From contig OW387145.1 in assembly GCA_936440205.1 (NCBI GenBank), positions 25,919,075 to 25,983,074 on the forward strand: a stretch of DNA of 64,000 nucleotides, given 5' to 3'. The position numbers and the translations under genes are program-made. Within the stretch, counting starts at the first letter, position 1, and each line of letters begins with the position of its first letter. The stretch comes from Lepidonotus clava. Taxonomy: Eukaryota; Annelida; Polychaeta; Phyllodocida; Polynoidae. The notes under the pieces were generated by a model. That model searched no databases. It was not told the DNA's origin and saw only the letters and a list, made by a program, of their open reading frames with translations. Shown piece after piece: positions 17,033 through 25,778 of this stretch.

Positions 17033-20000
17033 ATGCCGACCAACACTCACTTCATCTCTAACGTAAATCAAATGCGCAGAACCATCATGTCGACCAAACT
17101 AGTATTCCTGCTTCTCTTCCTAACCATTTTGACGAAAACTCTAGGTTGTTCTGTCAGAAACGACTGCTCCTTAACCGACAACTTGGACACGCTTATCTGC
17201 TACTGTTTACCGACAACTTTCACACACATAACGCTAAGAACTACGCAAATCTTTCTAATTTCCCCCGCCGCATCACAGCAACAATTCATCAAATACGACA
17301 TAGATGTCTTCCCATTCCTTGCAGTTATCAAAACAAGTGGAATTACATTTCAATGCGAAGCAGGAAAATGCATGTAAGTATAGGCTTAACTCACTTAATA
17401 TTAACAGTATAAAATTATTCAAATATAATACCTTCTAAGTTTCTTAAATTTTAGCTTAACAAGTTTCTTAAATTCTGAACATTATATAAATACCTTTCAT
17501 ATCCAAAGTTTTCTAATCTTTTGAATTTAAGAATAAATTCTAAACATTAATTTTTATTCAGATTAAAAGCAACAGAAAAACCAACTTCTATGAAACCAAC
17601 ATCTTCATTTCCAAATACCATGTAAGTTATTAGTCTTAAGTGCACTCTAAACCTAAAAATAAAACAGCATGCTTCCTCCTAACATTCCTATATGACAAAC
17701 TAAGTTAAACATCATAGTTACGTAAAAGTCACTCATGCTAACTGTAAAAGCAGTAACGTCGTCTAACTTCTACCTTAAACAATATTCACTTTACACCAAC
17801 CTAACCATATTAACCTAACTAATCGTAATTTTATTTAGCTCAGCAATTGAACCAACTGATGCCTTGAAGACAACTATTGCCCTATTTGATTTAACTACAA
17901 CTGACGCATTGACGACTCAAACTAATGATTTAAGTTCAACCACTACATCTATGAAACCAGCATCTTCATTTCCAAATACCATGTAAGTTATTAGTCTTAA
18001 ATGCACTCTAAACCTAAAAAAATAAACTGCATGCTTCCTCCTAACATTCCTATATGACAAACGTAAGTTAAACCTCCTTTTAATATTAAACATCATAGTC
18101 TTCGTGAAAGTCACATGCTAACTGCAAAAGCAGTGGCGACATCTAACTTCTACCTTAAACAATATTCACTTTGCACCGTCCTAACTATATTAACCAAACT
18201 AATCGTAATTTTTTTATTTAGCTCAGCAATAGAAACAACTGATGCCTTGAAGACAACTAATGCCCTATTTGATTTAACTGAAACAAAAACAACTCACGAT
18301 TTCACTGACGCATTAAAGACTCAAACTAATGATTTAAGTACAACCACTACATCTATGAAACCAGCATCTTCATTTCCAAATACCATGTAAGTTATTGGTC
18401 TTAAAATGCACTCTAAACCTAAAAATAAAACAGCATGCTTCCTCCTAACATTCCTATATGGTAAACTAAGTTGAACCTTTTAATATTAAACAAAGCAACA
18501 AACATCATAGTTACGTAAAAGTCACTCATGCTAACTGCTTAAGTTTCATTTAAAACTACTAATATCTTTAACAACAAATCTAGCATTATATCCATCCTAA
18601 CTTCTAACAAAAATATTAATCTATATGTAATTTATTATTTATAAAATACTTTATACTTTCAGCTCACCCAAAACTTCAACAAGTCTGTCACAAGCCTCTA
18701 CACCTATTACTTCAAGCCAGCCACGTACTTCAAGTTGGTCCATGTAAATATATAATTTATAATCCCTATTCAGCCTATCATAATTTAAAACTACTAATAT
18801 CTTTAACAACAAATCTAGCAACATATGTTTTAATAGCTTTATCTAAACTAATATTTATAATCCCTATTCAGCCTATCACAATTTAATACCAGTCACCAAT
18901 CTATTAGTCTGGTAATCTCAATACAATATCTACAAACTGAGAAATTTTCTAAGTCCAAATCTCACAATTGCTCTGAAACTATTCAACTATCAAACTTATT
19001 CATCTAAAGAACATTTCTACAACACAAGTAACTAAAACAAACTCTAAGTCCACTAATCTTAAGAGATTTAATTCCACCGTGGATGGATAAACCTTTTCAT
19101 ATTTTCTGTAGTAAAATTCTAGAGCCCTTCTCACAAGAAAATAAGTCAAAGATACTAGAAAGGAATTCTGTGAAAAGTCACCCAACTCAGAAACTTTACC
19201 AGTCACCAATCTATAAGTCTGGTAATCTCAATGCAATATCTATAAACTAAGAAATTTTCTAAGTCCTCTAAGTCTCATGAATGCTCTGAAACTAGTCAAC
19301 TATTAGACTTATTCATCTGAAGAACATTTCTACAACACAAGTAACTCAAACAAACTCTAAGTCCACTAATTTCAAGAGATTTATAAAACTACTAATATCT
19401 TTAACAACAAATCTAGCATCATATCCAACCTAACTTCTAACAAAAGTTTTATAAAATATTAATCTGTATGTAATTTATTATTTGCAAAATACTTTATACT
19501 TTCAGCTCACCCAAAACTTCAAGTCTATCGCAAGCCTCCACACCTATTACTTCAAATCGGCTACAAACTTCTACTACCTCCACACCTATCAGTACTTCAA
19601 GTCTACCGCAAACCTCTACTACCTCCACACCTATCAGTACTTTAAGTCTGTCGCAAACCTCTATCAGTACTTCAAGCCAACCGCATCCTACAAGTCTAGC
19701 GCAAACCTCTACATTTATCAGTTCAAGCCAACCACAAGTCACTATACCTATAAATACAACATTTTCAAATGAACCAAAAACACCTAACGCATCTTTCGCA
19801 TCTACACCTAAACCTATTGACAAATCAACTCCAAAAAATATCGTACCAGTAGCTGATATTATAGCAGGAATCTTATCTTTCTTAGTTCTTTTTGGTATTA
19901 TATTAACATCTTTTATTCTTTATAAACTTTTCAGAAAAACTTGGCAAAACAAATTTGAACAATATAGAATTCGATCTATTCAGCGAACCACACTTCATAT

Positions 20001-20211
20001 GAGATCTCGATTTAATATTAATGTTAATGTTAATGAAGCACAAGCACCTTCTGAATACACTAGCAGTTTCAATTCTCTAAACTCTGAAAGCTTTGAATCT
20101 ATTAGCGTAGTACAAGAAGAAATTGAAATGACTACTTTTAAAACTTTTTCTTCTCCCTCACCTTCTCCTCCCTCACCTTCTCCTACTCCCTCACCTCCTA
20201 TTAACTTGTAA
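17033..20211 (+). CDS. Multi-exon gene for a mucin-like type I membrane protein
   Basis: A rightward gene with apparent coding segments 17033-17373, 17562-17621, 17839-17982, 18222-18386, 18663-18743 and 19506-20211. Each internal edge has AG before and GTAAGT (GTAAAT once) after, and every junction is phase 2. The first segment has an LVFLLLFLTILTK signal peptide and a Cys-bearing domain; the middle ones code for Thr/Ser/Pro-rich sequence; the last has more Ser/Thr/Pro/Gln repeats, a membrane span (IIAGILSFLVLFGIILTSFI), a basic flank and a cytoplasmic tail ending in SPSPS repeats. It is the only long rightward gene of the element. Segments 3/4 and 5/6 arose by duplication with their introns. 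Adenovirus E3 membrane proteins or a viral attachment glycoprotein are the nearest functional parallels; this is inference. The start could instead be a later ATG (MSTKLVFLLL). Confidence 0.7.
17582..18545. repeat. Tandemly duplicated exon-intron units
   Basis: The stretch from CTTCTATGAAACCA through the donor and about 120-200 bases of following intron is present three times (from about 17584, 17949 and 18353), with the same intron words (AAACAGCATGCTTCCTCCTA in two). The unit with the CTCAGCAATTGAA acceptor side is present twice (from about 17839 and 18222). Confidence 0.8.
18547..19520. repeat. Duplications in the last two introns of the mucin-like gene
   Basis: About 130 bases ending in the acceptor and CTCACCCAAAACTTCAA occur at 18547-18680 and 19385-19522. 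A separate segment of about 185 bases (CAGTCACCAATCTATTAGTC) occurs at 18891-19072 and 19198-19384, the first followed by about 125 bases of unrelated sequence. No other gene seen here. Confidence 0.75.
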
Positions 20212-20229
20212 AATAAAACCCTTAGCACT

Positions 20230-20664
20230 TTAACAATATCCACTAGAACCAAACCCCTTACAACCACGATCAGTTTTGCTTAACTCTTGTACTTCATAAA
20301 CACTGGCATTTGAATAACGCTCTAAAATAATTTGAGCAATCCTATCACCAGCCTTAATAAGAAAATCTAAATTTCCAAAGTTATACAAAATAATACTAAC
20401 ATTTCCTCTATAATCTTCATCAATAACTCCTGCTCCAACTTCAATAGAATAATATTTAGAAAGACTAGATCTAGATGCTATTCTTCCATAACATTTTTCA
20501 GGAAACTCAAACTGTAAATCTGTTTTAATTTCAAGTTTTTTTCCTGCTGGTAAAATATAATCATAAGCACTATACAAATCTAATCCTGCTGAAAATAATG
20601 AACTTCTCTTTGGAAGATTAGCCTTTTCAGAAAGCCTAACAACATAAACCTTATCATGCGACAT
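20230..20664 (-). CDS. dut: dUTP diphosphatase (trimeric dUTPase)
   Basis: All five motifs of the trimeric family are present in order: AGLDLYSAYD, GRIASRSSLS, GAGVIDEDYRGNVSI, AGDRIAQII and RGCKGFGSSG. The enzyme hydrolyses dUTP to dUMP, keeping uracil out of DNA and feeding dTMP synthesis; viruses that replicate in non-dividing cells often carry it. At 144 residues it has the usual length with no targeting extension. It faces the mucin-like gene tail to tail, 18 bases apart, and its ATG follows the next upstream gene by one base. The gene is intronless and AT-rich like its neighbours, which favours an element gene over a nearby host copy. Confidence 0.93.
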   Translation of the reverse strand: MSHDKVYVVRLSEKANLPKRSSLFSAGLDLYSAYDYILPAGKKLEIKTDLQFEFPEKCYGRIASRSSLSKYYSIEVGAGVIDEDYRGNVSIILYNFGNLDFLIKAGDRIAQIILERYSNASVYEVQELSKTDRGCKGFGSSGYC

Positions 20665-20665
20665 C

Positions 20666-20917
20666 TTAATTATGCTCCTTTAACACCACAGACTTATTCA
20701 AACTATTCTGAAAAATACATATACAAACTCGAATAGGTTTCAAATTATTATCCCTTTCTATACTTTGCACCTGAAAATACTTAGACCTGACAAAAAAATC
20801 ATAATAAGCTAAATATTGAGAATTAACTGAAACATTTTTAAAATTTGAACTTTCAGAAACATTTTTAAAATTTGAACTTTCAGAACATATTATATCACAA
20901 TACACGTATTGTTTCAT
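20666..20917 (-). CDS. Small protein with internal nonapeptide repeat
   Basis: About 83 residues from ATG 20915-20917 (MKQYVYCDI). The sequence ESSNFKNVS occurs twice in a row, matching a 27-bp DNA duplication. The end is hydrophobic-basic. No family recognised. It stops one base before the dUTPase ATG, so the two are likely on one message. Upstream lie an AG acceptor-like site and two splice-donor-like sites, so its 5' leader may be spliced. Confidence 0.45.
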   Translation of the reverse strand: MKQYVYCDIICSESSNFKNVSESSNFKNVSVNSQYLAYYDFFVRSKYFQVQSIERDNNLKPIRVCICIFQNSLNKSVVLKEHN

Positions 20918-21179
20918 ATTTCTAAAAATACACTTACCTGTTCGGTACCACACTAAATACAATACAATACAATATTTCTCACAAATAAATAAATAAGTAC
21001 ACTTACCTGTTTATAATGTGCCTGTGATGAATGACGCCAAGCTTGATCTTGAAGCTTTAAGTCGCAAAACTATAAAGCTGAAATTTCAACAAAAGCAAAA
21101 GCAACAACCAACAATCACCTAACTAAAATTATCTTAAGTAAAACAGACCAAAAATAATTTCAACTAGCGCTTAACGCTA

Positions 21180-21340
21180 GCTAAAATCAAAACGTCAATC
21201 TCCACAAACCAAGAAAGCAATTTCCAGCCACCTCTAAAAACGTCAATCTCCAAACCAAGAAAGCAATTTCCAACCACCTCTAGAAACGTCAATCTCCACA
21301 ACCACCTCCGAAAATATCAATCTCCACAAACTTGCACTTA
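21180..21340. repeat. Imperfect minisatellite
   Basis: AACGTCAATCTCCA followed by variants of AAGAAAGCAATTTCCA and CCACCTCTA recurs three to four times with a period near 50 bases. Confidence 0.65.
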
Positions 21341-21444
21341 CGCCTAACAAAGCACGCACTTGCGCCCAACGCGGGCCCAACGGCGCTCTTTACCACACTA
21401 CAATTAACCACACCAAAGAAATGCGCGCAAAAGATCAACACAAA

Positions 21445-21477
21445 GCTTTTATACCCTCTTTATTAGTCTCAGCCAAT
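21445..21477 (-). promoter_or_regulatory. Minus-strand promoter candidate (CCAAT plus TATA)
   Basis: Read leftward, ATTGGC (21472-21477) precedes GGGTATAAAAGC (21445-21456). About 440 bases downstream lie two donor-like CAG/GTAAGTG sites, then the small protein and dUTPase. It is the best-formed core promoter seen in the element and probably drives these genes. Confidence 0.45.
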
Positions 21478-22984
21478 CACAAGACAATAACATTATGTTA
21501 TGATTGTGAAAGTATTTAAGGTGCTTATAGGTTTTCATTTTTAATAATAAACCAAAATAGTATACGTTTATATTATAAAACGCGCGCATTAACTTAAACT
21601 ATCTTTTCTCACTACATTTATATAAACAAAACGAAAATATATAAAATTGAATATCTAATAATTTGCTAATTTATAAAGTCGTTTCAAACTTTTATCCCTT
21701 CAGTACCTCCTCGTACAAAGCAAAAATACCCACATGGAAACGAGACACAACATCCAGAACCTTCCATGTAAGGTACTGAAAGGGAATACATAAACTTTCT
21801 CTCACTCTTAATTTAATATAATCATTTAAACTTTAAACATTGAAGCATATTTATTATAAAACAAACTTTCATTTTAAAATATTTCAAAAATGTCTTAGCA
21901 AACTCTTAAAAATCAATAAACATACATACATATATATCTCAAAACCCCTCCTCGTACCTCTACCAAGAAGGTATGTTACCACACAAGAAGAAATAATTAA
22001 CTATCATATTTAGACTTACCATTAGACCTCAACAGCTTATCAGCTACCCAAATTTATATATATATCCAAGCTACAATTTTAGTATGTTCACAGCTTATCA
22101 GCTACCCAAATTTATATATCCAAGCTACAATTTTAGTATATTCGCATCACTTTGTTTAGTTCAATGTATTTACAATATTCAGCTAACCAATTTATATAAA
22201 AGCTACAATTTTAATGTGTTCACAACACTTTATTGTTTGAGCAAAATGTATTTACATTTATTCAAGTTTGCTGTTTATTTACCTTTAAAAATGAACCTTA
22301 ATGTACATGTACTAACCATTCTTAATATGTTTATACAATTCTTAGCCAAATGCTTTCAATTATTAATGCATTATAAAGTGGTTGTTTTCACTAAAGTCAA
22401 ATATAATAACTGACAAGTGCTATAGCCCAAATTAAACCTTGTCAATTATTACACTTGCGCTTTAATATGCTACAAAACTGTATATATATATCTTAACGCT
22501 TTCTTATCTTCTCTGCAAATAAACCATTATAATCAAGCAAGTCGATTATGTTTATTCTTCCAAGCTATACGTACGCCCCAACTGCGTCACCAATATTATA
22601 TAAATTACTCTAACCAATACACATACTGACACAAAAAAGATTACCTGGATCTGTGCCCAAACCATAAATATCAATTTCCTAGACCAACATACTGATTTCA
22701 TAAGACTTGTGAAAGAACACTATTACTAGATTTATTACTAGATTTACAGCTTGATTTCATAAAACTTGTGAAAGAACACTATTACTAGATTTACAGCTAT
22801 ATCACACTAATCAAAAGTAAAATAAGCTAAAGCTATAATAAACACTGAAACAAATACTTTAATGTAACTTAAAAAAATTATTTCATATTCATAAACGCAC
22901 AAAGCTACATTAACACTAGAATCACCTAGGTTAATGTACGTCTCAACCCTCGCGTCACTCCGCACAAAACTACATTAACACTAG

Positions 22985-23285
22985 CCTGGTAGCCAGCCCA
23001 CTCGCGGGAGAGCGAGTATTGTTAGACCAGGCACGGAGGTCTAGATTCCTCGCAGACAGCGCGGCGTTATCTACCGGAGCGCCCTGCGTCGCTGTAAATC
23101 AAGTAAGCCGGTACAAAGTGTGTCCGCTCGGCGTTCTCTACCAGAGCGTCCTACGTACATAGACAAAATGTCCAAATTAGTGTGCTGTTGCATACGCACA
23201 CACCGTTACAACGCGAAAAGGGTCTGCTCTGAAGTGCGCGTTTACTCCATACCGAGGCTTTTAACCGGGGTACATTAACACTAGA
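22985..23285. mobile_element. GC-rich insert flanked by a 14-bp direct repeat
   Basis: TACATTAACACTAG occurs at about 22970-22983 and 23271-23284, bracketing about 290 bases that are far richer in GC than the surrounding element. The insert opens CCTGGTAGCCAGCCC and has an internal inverted pair AGCCTGGT and ACCAGGC, with two similar blocks (GCGGCGTTATCTACCGGAGC and a GGCGTTCTCTACCAGAGC variant). It looks like a small non-autonomous element inserted into the Polinton. A third copy of the flanking word at about 22906 complicates this. Confidence 0.5.
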
Positions 23286-23748
23286 ATCACCTAAAACCAC
23301 GTCATGACCGCTAAGCTAATCTCAAAAACTATGTTCATTCTCCAAAAGTCGAAAAATTTCAAGATTAGCTCAACGACCACTCTGCAACACAACACTCTTA
23401 CAACAAACTTGCAAAAAGACAGCATTCTGCATGTAGATACGCACAACCGGTTTTCATACCACGTTATCGTACCAAATTAAATAATTGTAAAATGCAAAAT
23501 TCTTAACCTGTGTTTATTTCATAATTAGGCGTCAAGCAATAGCCTCGTAAAGTATCTAAGAAATAGGAGTTGTAAATATCAAGACTGAGAATGTAAACAA
23601 ACTTTCAAAAGTTACGACAATCCAATATGGAGGTCATGTACCATGTCTGCAAACACTATAAATCATCAAGGTTCAATTCGTTCCCACTAGAGAGAGACAC
23701 AATATACAATAACTTCCCACCAGAGGGAAACCAAATGTAACAAATAAG

Positions 23749-24324
23749 TTAATGCCTAATATGTCTAGTAATAAATTCAATCACATCTAATCTCCTCATT
23801 TGCCTCAAAACTTTAAATAATTTATCTAAATTTAAATAACCATATTGTAATTGAAAAACCTTTAAAACTTCATAAGCACGATGAACTTTTGGTTCATATA
23901 AACCATAAAAAATATTATCTATTTCAGTTAAAGAAATAGACAAATAAATTCCTAAATTTCTCCAATCCATCACTAAACGCTCAGCCAACTGTAAAAATAA
24001 AACTTGAATAATATTATCAGATATATTTTTATCATTTTTGGGTATAAAACTTAAAACAATTTCAATCAAATCATAACGATACAAACTTGATAAAGCTGTA
24101 ATTAACTCGTTCAAATAATCATTTTTATCCACTCGATCCCACCATAAATTTAACATTTGTAATATATTAGACTGTAACACAGTACTTTTATCTTTACCTC
24201 GAATTCTATGCAAATCTTTGCTCTCTAATTCTAAATATATTGCCAAACTTTCCCAATCACAATAAAGCAAATCTGCAATAGACTGCAATACTTCATCAGC
24301 AATAACCAATTTTTCAGCTGACAT
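23749..24324 (-). CDS. Tandem death-domain protein
   Basis: The 191-residue protein consists almost wholly of two similar six-helix units, residues about 10-93 and 105-188. Each has the death-domain signature: an early LADLL or LAERL helix followed by DWESLAIYL or DWRNLGIYL, a second acidic helix start (KDLHRI, TEIDNI), a middle helix with LQML.LWW or VLKVFQL, and a last helix with RYDLIEIV or RLDVIEFI. Death domains form receptor and adaptor complexes in apoptosis and innate immune signalling. A protein of only two death-fold units, without a kinase or caspase, is built like viral FLIPs (two death-effector domains) that poison such complexes. The gene is intronless, AT-rich and set at the element's right end. 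A decoy role is inference; a domesticated host copy is the alternative. Confidence 0.72.
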   Translation of the reverse strand: MSAEKLVIADEVLQSIADLLYCDWESLAIYLELESKDLHRIRGKDKSTVLQSNILQMLNLWWDRVDKNDYLNELITALSSLYRYDLIEIVLSFIPKNDKNISDNIIQVLFLQLAERLVMDWRNLGIYLSISLTEIDNIFYGLYEPKVHRAYEVLKVFQLQYGYLNLDKLFKVLRQMRRLDVIEFITRHIRH

Positions 24325-24424
24325 TTTCTTAAGCTTATTATCAATAATAACATAAAAATATTTTCAACATTAATCACAAGAATATTTCTATTTCCAGTTC
24401 TAAAATTTGCAATTTGCAATTGTT

Positions 24425-24503
24425 TGACGTGAACTACCCCCCTAAAAATTATCGATGACGTGAACTCCCTCACTAAAAATGGTCGATGACGTGAACTCCC
24501 TCA
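24425..24503 (-). promoter_or_regulatory. Three 31-bp repeats with TGACGTGA motifs
   Basis: TGACGTGAACTCCCTC-type units start at 24425, 24456 and 24487, 31 bases apart, 100-180 bases upstream of the leftward death-domain gene. TGACGTG(A/G) is the ATF6/XBP1 unfolded-protein-response consensus and contains a CRE half-site. They may also be part of the element's terminal region. Confidence 0.5.
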
Positions 24504-24506
24504 AAA

Positions 24507-24950
24507 CCTATACTACTACCATTCACTATTGTCTGATTGAAGTTTTCCCCTCCAAATCTGCATAAATTCGGAAAGTGCATGCATGCATGGTGCCGGTTTG
24601 GTTGCATGGTTGGTAGGCTATTGATTTCAACAGATGAAGCTGATTTTGTTAATTACATTCTGTATGCTATAAGTGTAACAAACAAAATGACAGCTGTACG
24701 CGTAATCTATCAGTTTTGACATACCAGTATGGATCTGATAACATATCCCACCTGCAGCTGACCATTTTCGATGGACGACTAACGTCATCATCATTTACAG
24801 TTTACACATTGGGACATGGACGTCGACACAAATTGTGAGCTGGCTACGCTTCAGTTTGAAGTGATATTTGTAAGTGACTATCTATCTCTAGGCATTCTTC
24901 TTTGATTGTGGGCCGGGAATTCAAAATGTTAGTTTTCCAACAACAAATAA
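24507..24950. other. Host flank, nothing recognised
   Basis: Base composition becomes balanced. A short GCATGCATGC run near 24578 is the only notable word. No supported gene. Confidence 0.4.
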
Positions 24951-25379
24951 GCCCGGGGGGGGGGGGGGGCACTCACTCTTTAAAGGTAGGTACCAACTGC
25001 GAAACTACAGCCCCCCCTTTTGGGGGATGGGACTACTCTGACAGCCCCCCTTTTCAGGCTATGTCAGGGACAGCCCCCCTTTTTGGGATGGAATACTCTG
25101 ACAGCCCCCCTTTTTCAGGCTATGTCAGGGATGGCCCCTCCAAAAAAGCATTTGGATGACAAATTCTGTGGCCATTTTTTTTATTTTGGAACTCAATAAT
25201 TTGTTTAGGAAGCATTATGAAGTTACTGAATGGCATGCAATAACCTGTTAATATAGTATAATTTATAATACATCATTGATAGCCCCCCTTTTTTAGCCAA
25301 ATTGGCGGTTGACAGCTACAGCCCCCGGAGGTTCCGACCGCAGTTGGTACCCATTTGCGGACTGAGTGCCCCCCCGGGC
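24951..25379. mobile_element. MITE-like element with poly-G/poly-C inverted ends
   Basis: Ends are GCCCGGGGG...CACTCA at the left and TGAGTGCCCCCCCGGGC at the right, inverted to each other. AAATAAG lies at both borders and may be the target duplication. The interior has CTCTGACAGCCCCCCTTTT-type repeats and the word CAGGCTATGTCAGGGA twice. No ORF. Confidence 0.65.
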
Positions 25380-25778
25380 AAATAAGATAAGCATAGCATA
25401 TCCTACCCGAGAACAACTTTGAGTGTATAAGGACTTGTTCTCAACGACTGTTTTGTTTGTCACAAAATTAACTGATGTGTGCTAATCTGCTAATAATGTG
25501 AAGCCATTACCTAAAAACGCAAGCTGCAGCTGCCTCTTTTATGTAATGGCTAGCCGGCGCTGCGGTGCGTATAGTGCCGTTTCGAAGGAAATAAGCACCG
25601 CTGCGCCTGAGGTAAAATTCTCCCGATTATACGCACCTCGGGCCGTTCGGTCATCACGTGACCCCGTTGCTATGGTTTCAGCCAATCAGCCAATCGAACC
25701 CCAAGGACAAACATATGACACGTTCTTGCACCACCCCACCTGGCAGCCTCTTCACAACAGGACTTGGCAGATGGGTCC

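Larger units (their letters stand above)
20918..23748. other. Gene-poor 2.8-kb right control/repeat region of the Polinton
   Basis: No supported gene. Contents: two donor-like CAG/GTAAGT sites on the minus strand (20932-20940 and 21001-21009), a minisatellite (21180-21340), a minus-strand promoter candidate (21445-21477), an imperfect inverted repeat (21697-21787, TTCAGTACCT and AGGTACTGAA), a duplicated CAGCTTATCAGCTACCCAAA segment (about 22028-22135), a 65-bp duplication (about 22690-22797) and a GC-rich island (about 22985-23270). Confidence 0.55.
1..24506. mobile_element. Polinton/adintovirus-type element, right part (left end outside window)
   Basis: One AT-rich block carries the diagnostic Polinton set: protein-primed PolB, retrovirus-like integrase, FtsK/HerA-type ATPase, adenain-like protease, double-jelly-roll capsid protein and penton, all read leftward, plus accessory genes at the right. 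The left terminal repeat is off the window, so inverted ends and the target duplication cannot be confirmed. The right limit is set only by the fall in AT content and the end of viral-type genes after three 31-bp repeats near 24.5 kb, and could be off by a few hundred bases. The visible 24.4 kb already exceeds many Polintons. Most frames are open; the copy looks near whole with at most about one break, so it is probably young. Beyond the right limit lie host repeats, which argues for a chromosomal insertion. Confidence 0.93.

Noticed and set aside
19494-19823. 109-codon minus ORF opposite the last mucin-like exon
   Set aside because: Antisense shadow of a Ser/Thr-rich repeat; the + strand has splice edges and a membrane span.
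21697-21787. Hairpin resembling a microRNA precursor
   Set aside because: Arms are very unequal (about 25 unpaired bases on one side), unlike a precursor microRNA.
22084-22413. 109-codon + strand ORF in the Polinton right region
   Set aside because: It reads through a local duplication (CAGCTTATCAGCTACCC) and has low-complexity Tyr/Leu content with no domain.
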